Part shown: piece after piece, positions 31,921-42,264 of the stretch
How the letters are laid out: each line of letters begins with the position of its first letter
How positions within the stretch are numbered: position 1 is the first letter of the stretch
Assembly (NCBI RefSeq): GCF_000372725.1
Contig: NW_005201338.1
Span: 175,782 to 239,781, forward strand
Direction: 5' to 3'
DNA length: 64,000 nucleotides
From: Emiliania huxleyi CCMP1516
Taxonomy: Eukaryota > Haptophyta > Isochrysidales > Noelaerhabdaceae
Notes under the pieces: generated by a model
Seen by the model: the letters and a program-made list of their open reading frames with translations, nothing else
Told to the model about the DNA's origin: nothing
Databases searched by the model: none
Translations under genes and position numbers: made by a program

Positions 31921-33330
31921 ATGGCAGAGAAAACCGCCTCGTCCTCCGCGATGACCGACTTAGAGCCGCGCGACACGGACTCGGTCGTCGGCGACCTCAA
32001 CGAGGTTGCGATGCTCGACGACCTCCAGGTGACCGAGGAGATCGACCTCGGTCCGGACGACGTGCCGCCGCCGGACGACGAGTCGGAGCTCGGCGACGGC
32101 TCCGTCATGGGCTCAGGGGACGAGATGGAGGAGATGGCGATGGAGGACTACGGCCAGGACAAGGCGGGTGCGGCCGGCGCGTCGGCCGATGCTGCCGCGC
32201 CCAGCGAGCCGGTCGAGGACCTCAGCGTGCAGTGCCTCCGGGCGCACACCTCGGCGGTGTTTGCGGTCGCGGTGAACCCTGCCCAGCCTCACGTGTTCGC
32301 CACCGGCGGCGGCGACGACGTGGCCCACCTCTGGCGGCTCGGCTCAGAGGCGCCCGTGGCCGCGCTGCGCGGCCACACCGACTCGGTCAGCTCGGTCGGC
32401 TTCAGCGCCGACGGCTCGTACCTGGCGACGGGCGGCCTCGACGGCGCGGTGCGTGTGTGGGCGGCGGACGGCTCGCTGGTGGTGCTGCTCGAGGGCCCGA
32501 CGCAGGGCATCAACTGGGTGTGCTGGCACGCGCGCGGCCACGTCCTCCTCGCGGGTAGCGAGGACGCCACCGCGTGGATGTGGAAGGTTCCCGAGGGGGC
32601 GGTGATGCAAATCTTCTCTGCGCACTCCGCGTCCGTCTCGTACGGTGGGTTCGCAAACGGCGGCCGCTCCGTCATCACCGCCTCCGAGGACGGCACCATC
32701 CGGCTGTGGAACCCTCGCGCCGGCACCGTCGAGCACTGCACGCACGCCTCCCCGCCGCACGAGCCAGAGGCGGTCACCTGCCTGGCGCCGCACCCGTCCC
32801 AAGCCGTCTACCTCTTCGGCGTCGAGTCGGGGGCCGTCAAGATGTGCACCGCACCAGCCCGCGCCGCACCCGCGCCCCCCGCCATCGCGCCTCGCCCCGC
32901 CGCCTCACCCCGCCCCTCCCTCTGCCCCAGTGCGCACGCCGAGAGCGGCAAGCTGCTCGCCTCGCTGCCCGCGCACGAGGACTCTGTCGAGGCGGCCTCC
33001 TTCTGCGAGTGCATGCCGCTCGCCGCCACCGGAGGCATGGACGGCAAGCTCTGCATCTGGGACCTCAACACCTACGGCCTGCGCCACACCTGCCTCCACG
33101 GGGCGGGCGTCATCGAGGCGGTGTGGCGGCGCGGCTCTCCGCTCGTCTTCAGCTGCACCGTCTCAAAGGAGGTGCGGCTGTGGGACGCCCGCTCCGGCGC
33201 ATGCCTCAACACCCTGACCGGCCACACCGACGCGGTGCTCTGCCTGGCCGTCGGCTACCCGGAGGCGGGCGCCTACCTCGTCAGCGGCTCGGACGACAAC
33301 ACCGCTCGAGTCTGGGCCCTCGACGTCTGA
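31921..33330 (+). CDS. AAMP: AAMP/Sqt1-like WD40-repeat protein
   Basis: The ATG at 31921 is preferred; the longer frame has no ATG upstream. An acidic N-terminus (Asp/Glu-rich, about 90 residues) precedes a WD40 propeller: HTSAVFAVAVNPAQPHVFAT, then GHTDSVSSVGFSADGSYLAT, WVCWHARGHVLLAGSEDATA and WMWKVPEG. Further blades end with GHTDAVLCLAVG and DNTARVWALDV. The acidic start, the WMWKVP blade and the order of blades match AAMP of animals and Sqt1 of yeast, which chaperones ribosomal protein uL16 (Rpl10). An Ala/Pro-rich section at 32846-32930 (TAPARAAPAPPAIAPRP) interrupts a blade, has a GT donor and a CAG acceptor, and is likely an in-frame intron. Role inferred: cytosolic ribosome assembly factor. 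Confidence 0.87.
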   Translation: MAEKTASSSAMTDLEPRDTDSVVGDLNEVAMLDDLQVTEEIDLGPDDVPPPDDESELGDGSVMGSGDEMEEMAMEDYGQDKAGAAGASADAAAPSEPVEDLSVQCLRAHTSAVFAVAVNPAQPHVFATGGGDDVAHLWRLGSEAPVAALRGHTDSVSSVGFSADGSYLATGGLDGAVRVWAADGSLVVLLEGPTQGINWVCWHARGHVLLAGSEDATAWMWKVPEGAVMQIFSAHSASVSYGGFANGGRSVITASEDGTIRLWNPRAGTVEHCTHASPPHEPEAVTCLAPHPSQAVYLFGVESGAVKMCTAPARAAPAPPAIAPRPAASPRPSLCPSAHAESGKLLASLPAHEDSVEAASFCECMPLAATGGMDGKLCIWDLNTYGLRHTCLHGAGVIEAVWRRGSPLVFSCTVSKEVRLWDARSGACLNTLTGHTDAVLCLAVGYPEAGAYLVSGSDDNTARVWALDV

Positions 33331-34265
33331 GCGCAACGGAGAGAGTCACACATTATCGCGCGGTCAATGGTCGTTCTCTCTGAAGCAAAGAAAATGAATG
33401 GATACGCCCCGCGGTCATCCTTGTCTTGTGTGGTGTGCGCGCGCGCGCGCGCTAGGCTCTCGCGATCGCCTATGGCGCCTCCCCCGCGCCGCGGCACGCC
33501 CGAGAGCGCCGGCCGTACTCTAGGCGTAGCGCCGAGGAGGTCTCAGACCTCTTTGAATACGCCGACATCGCTGCTTGGCTGGTCGCCAGCCCCAACTTGA
33601 CGTCACTCCAGCATCTCGAGGCGTGTCCGAGACTAGCACGGAAGACACGAGTGCATTGTCCTCATATGTTCATTGTTGTCCCTCTCGCGCAGGCGGCCAG
33701 GCGCTCACACCGTCCACCGCACCACCGGGTGCGGCCTGCGTATGTCCTCGTCCTTTGAGGTCTTGAAGGGGAAGGGGCTGTGTGTCTGTGCATGCATGCA
33801 TGCATGTGCATGTGCGTGTGTGTGTGGTCGGCGGCGGGGGGGCGCGCGCGTGTGAGTGTGTGTGTCCCAGAGAGGGATTTTTCGCTCAGCCTGCGGGTGC
33901 GTCCGCGCGTGCACAAAAAACCATCAACCCAACGGGGCGCGCGGCGCCGGGGGCCCGCACGCCGCACTCGCGCAGTAGTGACAAGAGTGTGAGAGAGGTC
34001 AACATACAACAAGACTCAAGAGCCTCTTGGGAACGTGAAGAGCGTCAAGACTCAGTCGAGAGAGATGAGATGCAACATGCACGAGACGTCGAGAGACGCA
34101 ATCGTGTTGTCTGTGACACTAGACACGTCTCGCCACAAAACGTCAGCTCCTTCGGCTGTGAGGCTGAGGAGCATATACGCGCTGTACCGATGTGCGCATC
34201 CTCCTACATCCTAGAAGTACCCTTCTCTTGACGGAGGAGATGCTGGATGCTGGATGGTGGTGGGG
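33331..34265. repeat. Intergenic interval with CG and TG/CATG tracts
   Basis: Between converging 3' ends. It contains a GCGCGC run (33438-33452) and a TGCATGCATGCATGTGCATG to GTGTGTG block (33781-33870). 33960-34130 is rich in GAGA/CTCAAGA motifs. No supported gene. Confidence 0.7.
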
Positions 34266-36542
34266 TCACCAGTCGAACTTCTCCGTCCGCAGCTGCACGC
34301 GGAAGTCTCGCTCGATGCCGCGCAAAGCGTCGACCACCGGCTGGCTGCCGCCACAGTAGAGCATCTGCCAGGTGGCGAGTCGCGCTTGCCCGATCCGCTC
34401 GACGAAGGATCCCTGTCTCTTCCCCTTCTCCTCGGGTTTTGGAGGCCTGGGCGCGCTTCCCGCCTGGCTAAAGCGGGATTGCGCCTGCGAGCGGCGGTCA
34501 CCGACCGACGCACGCTCGTGCTTGACCTTCGTCATGATTTCTCTCTCCATCGAGCGTCGGCTCATCAGCTCGCCCGGGTGCGATGATCCCTCCCACGCGG
34601 ACATCTTGGACTTCGTCGACCCTATGGAGGCCCGTGGAGCGACGCTCCGCCGCTCCGCAGCGCTCCCTCGGGAAGTCAGCGAGTTCGCCACGCGCTTCAC
34701 CATGTCTTTGATCCCGTCGTCGAACGCCTCGAGGCTCAGCCGTCGCGAGAAGGAGTCGCGGTTCCCTTTGTAGGGCGACGACGACCGTTCAGACGACGTG
34801 GTGGGCAGACCGGCGGTTTTGCGGTACGGCGATGTCGATCGGCTGGACTTGACGTCCAGCACCACCTCGTCCTCTTTGACGCTGGGGAGCTCCGACCGCA
34901 TCGAGGCGTGGTCGTCATGCAGCTGACTCCGCTGCTTGCGAGGAACGGAGGGCGTGGGCGGCAGCGGTGGGGGCGGCGGCGGCGCCGCCGCTCCGAGGTC
35001 GTGAATCGGCAGCGTCAGGTGGTCGCTCGTTCGCTCGTTCGCCTTTCGGATGGCGCGCTGGTAGGCGTGCACGAGCAGGTCCGCCTCGAGCTTCTCAGCA
35101 TCGAGGAGCAGGTCCTCAGGCAGGCCGCCGCCCGTCTCGACGCCGACGATCATCTCTTGGACGATGTTCTGCAGGTCGGGCCGCCCGTTGAAGATCAGCA
35201 CGGTCGGCGGCAGCGCGCGCGGGAGCTCGAGCTGCCGCTTGCCAGTGTAGTAAATAAGAGTCCACCCGTCCGTGCTGAACTGGCACTTGTCGAGGTAAAA
35301 CTCGACGAGGGAGGCGTCGCGGCACGACCAGATGAGGTTGACGCGCCGCTTCTCCTTGTAGGTCGTGATTAGCGAGAGGGCGGGCGTGATCCCGATCCCC
35401 GACGCGACGAGGATCAGGTTATCATACTCGCCAGCCGTCGAGTAGGGCGACGCGAAGGGGCCACTGATCCACGCCGGACGGCGCGTCGGCTCCTGCACGT
35501 GAGCGTGGAGCGACTTGGTCCAGTCGCCGACCGCGGACATGCACACGCACGCGTGGTTGGGCTTGGTGCTGTGGGCGAAAAGCGAGAAGGCGTGCCACCT
35601 ACGAGTACAGCGAGTGCAGTTGAATACGGTTGAGTACGCGTCTCGTCGAGCGCTGCTGTGAATACGGCGATTTGTATGCATCTAGGGCATCGACTGGTAC
35701 TGCGAGATCCAGGGAAGGCAGACGAGGACGTAGCCCGCGCCTTGAAAGTGAAAGCCGGGCGGGTGCTCAAAGGTGAGCTCGACGCCGTTTTCGAGCCGGT
35801 AGAAGATGGACGTGTCGACGCGGTAGGTGCGCCAGACCGAGCCAATAAGCATGTCGGCTAGGTACATGCCGACCGGGACGCCCATCAACCAGGCGATGTC
35901 CATGAGCGGCGCATGGAAGCAGATCGTGATGCCCCACACGATGGAGAGGTAGTGCAGGCCCTTGCGCCACTCCCACGCCATGCGCTTCTTGATGTACGCC
36001 ACCGACAGGGGGACCGTGATGACGGGAATCAGCACAAAGCAGAGTAGGCCGCTCACGCCCGTTTGGTGCGTGAGCAGCAGTTTGGCGTTGCCCTGCAGCG
36101 CCCAGCGGACAATGTGGCAGACCGAGTGGAGGGAGTAGTCCAGCGCTACGATGTGGCCCGCGAGGGTGTGGATCGCGTGCAGATCGTAGAATGGGATGTA
36201 GATGGAGAGGTAGGTTTGTTGCAGGAGCGTTCGCAGATGGTTTGTCTTTGAGAGGAAAAGGAGCATCATCATCGGGTAGTTGAGGTAGGCGCTCGATCGC
36301 GACACGGCGAGCAGCGCGATAGTGTACCACTCCTCCGCACACACAGTCTCGCGGGGGCATAGGCCCCATCCTCCTATGCCGTATGTGCCTCCATCTGCCG
36401 TCGAGTTGCGGTATTCCAACAGGCCGTACGGTGTCGGCGCAAAGGTGGTTATGACGATCCAGACAAAGGAGAACACGCAGCACAGCCGTACAAACAGCCC
36501 TGCGGCGGTCCAGGTGGCGAAATGATCAGCAATCGCGCCCAT
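34266..36542 (-). CDS. NADPH oxidase / ferric reductase family flavocytochrome
   Basis: Two main exons. The membrane part (36542-35690) has about six helices and the haem-ligand region LHAIHTLAGHIVALDYSLHS followed by VCHIVRW, with His pairs spaced as in NOX enzymes. The FAD lobe begins VELTFEHPPGFHFQGAGYV. After an intron (acceptor just upstream of WHAFSLFAHS, about 35605) come VGDWTKSLHAHV, ISGPFASPYST and ASGIGITPALSLI, an NADPH-binding loop. The protein ends with WQMLYCGGSQPVVDAL and a C-terminal aromatic (EKFDW). It would move electrons from cytosolic NADPH across a membrane to oxygen or ferric iron; which acceptor is not decidable. A Pro/Ser/Arg-rich insert of about 200 residues (34400-35000) splits the NADPH lobe. 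No EF-hands are seen. The start may be further upstream (ATG at 36722). Confidence 0.86.
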
Positions 36543-37541
36543 CGTCAGCACAAATCCGAGTCCGAGGCGACTCGCGACTGGATGAAAACGTGCGTTCGCG
36601 TCGCAGTCGTAAAAGCAGCCTGATGAAATTTCCGCTTTCTTTTTTTGCACCGCTGGCACGGGACTGGCACTGGCACTAATTCTTTTTCGTGCGGGGTAGT
36701 AGGCGTACATGACACACCTCATCAATGATTGTTTGTTGCGGGTGAATAGTCCTGTGGTCCATAGAGGCGTAGTCGCGCTGGCCCCCCTGGGACCCCGCGT
36801 GACTGTCAGAAGTCCTCCGATTCTTTTTTTCGAAGACTGAAGGGACGGCCGCCGGAGCGTTTCTTCGATTCTCGGGAATCCCCCACACCCTCCCCCCCCA
36901 GTCGGCGTACTGCCGCCCCCCGAGTGGCGGCGCCTGGCTTCATGTCTTTAGCATCCTGTGCCCGCGCAGCGCTCTTTTCAACAGCAACGGTGTCCTTGTT
37001 TGCGATCGTGTACCGCGGGCGACCTGTGGCAGTGCAAGCCCGCGAACTTCCCATCACCTTTGCTGAGCCCGCCGCGCATGGCAACGCACGACGACGAGAG
37101 AGCGGCCCTTTGGTGCACTCTGAAAATGTGTTCTTCACCCACGGGCCACAGGGAGCCTCGTCGTCATTTCGCACGTGACTCCTCATCGCGTGAAATACCG
37201 CTGGCGGCTGGGGCTGCTCACGGATCGTGCAAACCCCTCGCACAACAAGCGCGCGAGCCGGGGGACGTGGTCTTGGAGACGTGCGTGCGTCAACACCGCG
37301 TTCAAAGAGAAGCTTGGGACCTTGGCGTCGTCCCCCCACATCTTAGTGTACGTGTGTCGTCTCTGACTCTCGGTACAAGGTCCCCAAGTCGTGCATCTTG
37401 TGGTGAGTGAGCAGTCATTACACTTTTTATGCTGTGAGTCTAGCGCGATCGGCCCGGCTTGCTTAAGTTTGAGTTTTGATGTCGATCTCTCGAGGGGCCA
37501 AACACAAGCACAATCGCGCCTCCAAACTTTTTACGCAGTGA
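36543..37541. other. Intergenic interval
   Basis: No convincing gene. Minus and plus frames at 36806-37339 are open but basic and repeat-free with no recognisable motif. This interval should carry the promoter of the NADPH-oxidase-like gene and the 3' flank of trehalase. Confidence 0.45.
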
Positions 37542-39958
37542 TCACTGCGACCCACCATCACCGATCGCGGTACACTTCTCGGAGCTAGCGGGTGCGGTGA
37601 GGGATCGCGCAAAACTGTCGCCGTACCTCTCAAGCAGCCATAGTGCCACGCCGTTTGTCCATCCAAAGCCCACCTGGGGCGTGTATTCGCCGCCGCCGCC
37701 ACTCTCGCCCGGCCGTGTCGCGTCGTACTTTTCGCGCATCACGCCGTCGCGCGCCCAGCCGCGGTGGTTCGAGCGGAGCCAGCGCAGCGCGAGGTCCTCG
37801 GCGAGCTCCGCTGCGCCGTCTGCTTCGCAGCCCGCCAGGCCCTCGACCAGCATCTGCTGCAGGGGCGGCCACGCGTTTGGCCAGTCCCACTGCTCGCCTA
37901 TTCACAGCTGAAGCCGTGAAGCGGTGCTGCTCCGAAGCCACGCGGCTGGCCCGCCCCACTGCTCGCCGCTCTCCACGAGCGTCGTCGCCACGCCGCCCTC
38001 CTGCACCAGCCCGCTGCGCCGCAGCGACTGCACCGCCGCCGCCTCGCGCTCAGCAGAGTGCTGGCAGGCCCACAGCGGAGTGAAGGAGGCCGCAGAGACC
38101 TGCTGCAGCTGCCCCCGCCCCTCCCACTCCACGTCGTGCCACCGCCCCGTCTCGCCGCTCCACATCCACTCGTCCATCGCCTACTCCAACCTCGCACAGC
38201 TCTGCGGCAACCACACCACGCGCACCGCAGCGCCTCCCGACCACCGCCTGGCGCCGCGCGCTCGCCGCGCGAGCATATCGCCGCGCCGCCACCTCCGCCG
38301 CCTCGACCGCCTCGGACACCTCCCCGTCCTCCTCCCCCCCCCCTTCCCCCTCCCCGGACACCTCCCCGGCCTGCCTCGCGAGCAGGAGAGCCAGCCTCGC
38401 GTGCAGCCGCTGCAGCGTCAGCTCGTTGCGCAGCCTACAGGGCGGGGCGCGCCGCTCGGAAGGGTGTCGCCGCGGCGGCCGTCCCTCCGCGTCTCCTCTG
38501 CACAGGATCGCGTTCAGCTCGACGGGCAGCACCTGCGGCGCGGAGGGGCGAGCCTCTCGCGAGGTCTCTCGCGAGGGGCGGGCGCAGATCCGCCACTCGT
38601 CAGCACTCGCCGCTCGGCTCGACGCACCGCAGCGGTGCGGAGCGACCTCAGCGGCTCCTCCTCCGCCTTGCCGCAGCCCTCCCCGCCGCCCTCTCCGCCC
38701 AGCTCTCCGCCCAGGAAGCGAGACGAGAAGTCCCAGCCCGACTCTGCGCACGCCGCCAGCTCGGACCACGCCCGCGCCTGTGCCGCCGGAGGCAAGCCCG
38801 CCGCGGTGGCCTCGTCCTCGCGCCACGACTCGGGCCTACGGACCACACAGACCACAGCCACCGGCACGTCGCGCACGTGTCGCGGAGCCTCGCCCCCGCG
38901 ACACGGCTCCGCAGGCCGGGGCGCGGAGGCGGCGACAACGTAGCGGTTGAGCAGCGCCTCGGCGTTAATTAGAGATTAATTAAACTCTAATTAGAGATTA
39001 ATTAATCGTAGCGGTTGAGCAGCGCCTCGGCTCGCACGCCGTCCGCCTCGAGCCGGACCGCGCTGCGGCCGTCGCCGGTGCGCATCCACCACCCGTACTC
39101 CGCGTCGAGCGCCGGCAGCGCCTCGCGGAGAAGCCGCAGCGCCGGAGCGGCCCCCTCCCTCTCTGCTCCCTCCCTCTCTGCTCCCTCCCTCTCTCTCTCG
39201 GGCGGCGCGTCGAGGCGGGCGAGGAGGGCGGCGACCATCTGGGTGAGGAGGGGAGGCTGGGAGCGGTTGAGGTAGTACTTGCGCAGCCCGTTTGGGACGA
39301 AGCCGTGCCTCGCCACGCACTCAAGCAGGTTGCTGACCAGGCCGCGCGCCGTCGCGTCCATGTCCACAGCGAGCAGTCCGAGCACCACCCAGTACGAGTC
39401 CCAGTAGTACGCCTCTCGGAAGCGGCCGCCGGGGACGATGACGCCGTGCGACAGCTCGAGCAGCGTGTGCCTGTCCGGCCGGCGCGCCGCCTCTGCGGAG
39501 AGCCGTCGGCCGAGCAGCGGCCACAGCCCGTTGACCGCCGACGCCCACTCGCGCACGGCGCCGGCCGGCAGCCTCGAGAGGAGCGCCGGCGCAGGCTGGT
39601 GGTCCTCTGGCCACCACGGCTCGAGCTGGCCCTCGCCCGGCTCCGCCGAGAAGACGGAGGCCACGAAGCGTCGCAGCTGCTCCTCCGACGGCGGCTGCGA
39701 TAGCTCCTCCCAGCGGCGCCAGCACTCGGCAGGCGGCACCAGCAGAGAGAGGTCGACAAAGGTCTTGCAGTCGGGAAAGATGCTGGCGGCCTGCACGGCG
39801 GCGAGGATGGGGCCGGAGAGGAAGGGGTCCGGCCGGCACATCAAAGAGATATACTGTGCTGCATGAATGGTTGGGCAAGTGTGAACAGCAGCTCGTGTCC
39901 ACGGCGCCGCAGGCGCCTGTTGATGGGTCCAGGTGATAGCCCTGGATAGGCAATGCAT
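37542..39958 (-). CDS. TREH: Trehalase (glycoside hydrolase family 37)
   Basis: The gene hydrolyses trehalose to two glucose molecules. GH37 signatures are all present: DCKTFVDLSL, the PGGRFREAYYWDSYW signature (39390-39435), RPESWREDE, AESGWDFSSRF, VLPVELNAILC, QWDWPNAWPPLQ and GGGGEYTPQVGFGWTNGV. Introns on the minus strand: 38958-39025 (GC-AG), 38836-38916 (GC-AG), 38533-38633 (GC-AG), one near 38175-38260 (GT-AG, ARRQ joined to MDEWMW) and 37898-37966 (GC-AG). Two of them are bounded by direct repeats of exon sequence (see findings). Unspliced, the first intron would stop translation right after ALLNRY. The N-terminal 70 residues before the catalytic domain are not diagnostic, and an upstream exon is possible. 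A GAERE repeat at about 39150-39195 is a loop insertion. Confidence 0.92.
37871..37967. repeat. 28-bp diverged direct repeat flanking trehalase intron
   Basis: 37871-37898 and 37940-37967 match at 24 of 28 positions. On the gene strand each copy begins GGCGAGCAGTGGG. The GC-AG intron 37898-37966 starts in one copy and ends at the start of the other. Confidence 0.85.
38939..39031. repeat. 25-bp exact direct repeat around AT-rich insert (intron)
   Basis: 38939-38963 and 39007-39031 are identical over 25 nt (gene strand GCCGAGGCGCTG then CTCAACCGCTACG). The 43 bp between them is almost pure A/T, built of two TAATTAGAGATTAATTAA units, in strong contrast to the GC-rich surroundings. Confidence 0.93.
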
Positions 39959-41052
39959 ACGCCTAGTTGGGCCTCAGATCGCCCGACCGCGTCCCGGTGC
40001 TCTGTGGTCGGATTTGTGACGCCGCCGCACCGCGCCGCGGCCGGGGGCCCTCCGGAGGCCGAGGATGGCCGTGGCGGACCGGGACGAGCTCTGGGAGGTT
40101 CAGTGTCAGTGTATACATTGTAGAGACTGACCATGTGCACAATATCTCTCAGTCTAGCTAAGCCAGGGGAGGCGATTCCGGGGCCGTACAGCAGCTTGAT
40201 GCATGATGGTGCTTCGCCGGCGTGCGTCCCGGAGCGGTCCCGGTTGGGCGGTCCGGGGGAGAAAACTCAGGACAACGCCGACACCGCTCTGATTCGACTT
40301 TTTACTTCAAACAAAGACAGTCGCACGCGCCACAGCGCGGCGCGTGCGACTGTCAGGAGCGGATCCGTCAGTTAGTTGTATTCACGCCGGGATCGTGTCC
40401 TGAGTAACTTGCCCAACCATTCCTCCAGCAGAGTATCAACAGCGAGCTGCTCCTCCTGCTGCCGCCGCTCCGCTCACCGAGACAACTCGGTGCCGCCTGC
40501 CGCCGTTCTCGCCGCCGCCGCCGCGCTGCCGCCTCGCGCCTTGCCTCCGTCACCGCCGCCCTCCATCTCGCAGCGGCGCGTCCCTCTGATGGCGCGGGCT
40601 CCTCGATGCGGGCTCCTCGCTCGTTGGCGCCTCGCCGCCGCCCCCCCTCTCGCCGCCGCTCCGCTCGTGGCCGCCCCATCCCCTGTCAATCCCGCCGCCT
40701 CCCCTGTCAATCCCCCCCACCCACCGCCGCCACCGCCTCGCGCGTTTAGCGGGCCTTTAAGCTTAGGAATCCTAAATAGAGGACAGCCTATAAAGAAAAG
40801 AAACGCAACGTCGAAGATGCCACCTTATCAACCAGAAAAATAGGCCCGCGCGTGCTGCGCGGGCCCGGCGAGCGACTAGCGAGCCAACCTGCTAGTGGTG
40901 AGAAATACACGTTCGTTAGATTGAAGCTTGCGCCCTCGTGGAGAAGAATTTCGAGGTCCCGCCATTGTTTTGTGAAGAGAAAAAAAGAGAGCGATGTGCC
41001 ATGCGTACATAACATCGAAGGCTATAAGCTCAGAAAAAAGCTACATGTCGAT
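39959..41052. other. Intergenic interval with hairpin and Pro/Ala-rich frame
   Basis: 40315-40360 contains an inverted pair, ACAGTCGCACGCGCC and GCGCGTGCGACTGT, a likely hairpin. 40440-40740 is GCC-rich with open frames encoding Ala/Pro, judged compositional. The 5' leader of the TPR gene lies at 40750-41052. Confidence 0.5.
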
Positions 41053-42024
41053 ATGCGCTTACCCCGCCGCGCGCTGCTGTCCCACTCGCTCAGCAACTCG
41101 CTCAGCCTCGTCGCGCTCTTCGGCAGCGCGCGTGTGCAGCGAGACGGGATAGCCTTCGCCGCAGAGCCTTCGCCGGAGGCCGTCGCGGGGGCAAAGGGCG
41201 CGTTCGCCGCGTTCGACCAGCGCGACCTGCCGCTCGCAGACCGCCTCTTTACGCAGACGATCGAGGAGTGGCGACGGCTGGACCGCGGCGTGGAGGAGAT
41301 CACCAGCCTGCTCGTGGCGCGCGCGGGCGTGCGGACAGATAACCGAGAGTTCTCGGCCGCCAAGGCCGACCTCGACGAGGCCATCGCCCTAATGAGACCG
41401 ACGGGCGAGAAGAGCAACGGGCTCGGCGCGTACCGCGAGTACCCGGACGCATTCGTGCAGCGCGGCCTCGCCAACGAGGGGCTGCGAGACTGGCGTGGCG
41501 CCCTGAGCGACTACGACAAGGCGGTGAGCCTGTGGGGCGGAGCGGGCGACGGAGTCAACCCCTACACGCTGACCTACAGGGCGCGCGCCAGGGCAGAGGT
41601 CGGCGACTACGAGGGCGCGCTCTCCGACTACCGCGGCGCGTCCTCCATCTTTTCCCGCGTGGACAAGAACGTGGAGCAGTCGTCCTTCGCGCGGGCGGGC
41701 GAGGCCGTGACGCTCTACGCGCTCGACCGGCGCGACGAGGCGGTGAGGGTGGCGAGGCAGGTCGTCACCCGCTTCCCGGGCCTGACGGACCTGCACGTCC
41801 TGCTCGCCGCGGACGCGTGGGACCGGGGCGATCGCGAGAAGGCGATCAAGGAGTGGTCGTTCGCTTGCGACGCGATCTCGACGGGGTGCGCAAAGTATCG
41901 CGACGTCAAGGAGGGCGGCTGGCTGGTGGAGGTCAGGCGGTGGCCCGCTCCGCTCGTGCAGAGGCAGCGCACCTTCCTAGAGGAGTCGCAGGGCGGGGTG
42001 ATTATGGGGGCGCGCCGCAGGTAG
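41053..42024 (+). CDS. TPR-repeat protein, chloroplast-lumen common family type
   Basis: The frame is open from 40852, but the ATG at 41053 gives a sensible bipartite targeting leader (MRLPRRALLSHSLSNSLSL...GIAFAAEPSPEAV). It has a hydrophobic stretch and an Ala-x-Ala cleavage-like site, as in thylakoid lumen proteins. The mature part holds TPR helices: AAFDQRDLPLADRLFTQTIE, then FSAAKADLDEAIALM, LRDWRGALSDYDKAVSLW and VGDYEGALSDYRGASSIF. It ends with a Trp-rich tail (WSFACDAIS...GGWLVEVRRWP). About 323 residues. It resembles the plant chloroplast-lumen common family, whose biochemical role is poorly defined; a chaperone or assembly role is inferred. Single exon. This is the best evidence in the window for a plastid-bearing cell. 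Confidence 0.8.
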   Translation: MRLPRRALLSHSLSNSLSLVALFGSARVQRDGIAFAAEPSPEAVAGAKGAFAAFDQRDLPLADRLFTQTIEEWRRLDRGVEEITSLLVARAGVRTDNREFSAAKADLDEAIALMRPTGEKSNGLGAYREYPDAFVQRGLANEGLRDWRGALSDYDKAVSLWGGAGDGVNPYTLTYRARARAEVGDYEGALSDYRGASSIFSRVDKNVEQSSFARAGEAVTLYALDRRDEAVRVARQVVTRFPGLTDLHVLLAADAWDRGDREKAIKEWSFACDAISTGCAKYRDVKEGGWLVEVRRWPAPLVQRQRTFLEESQGGVIMGARRR

Positions 42025-42264
42025 CTGAGCGGGAGTGCGTATATGTAAGGCTATAGGGGTACTAACCTCACCCCCCCCACCGCCCACTCATGTGCGTTTG
42101 GTCGTCCGGGGGTAGTGGAGTATCATCGCGCTGCCCTGGAATTTCTGTTTTCCTTGTCGGTCGCTCCGGCTCTCTGATGGAGAAAAGAAAGGTGTACCGC
42201 GCCCGAGTGGCGGCGGTAGCAGCCCAGCGAGGACGAGGAGACCCGTATATGGACTGACCGCACA

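Noticed and set aside
36806..37339. Minus-strand 177-codon frame
   Set aside because: Basic, no motif, weak start context, ends in low-complexity Lys/Arg; treated as chance in GC-rich DNA.
40440..40820. Ala/Pro-rich plus frame
   Set aside because: Open because of GCC/CCG composition; no conserved feature and no plausible start.
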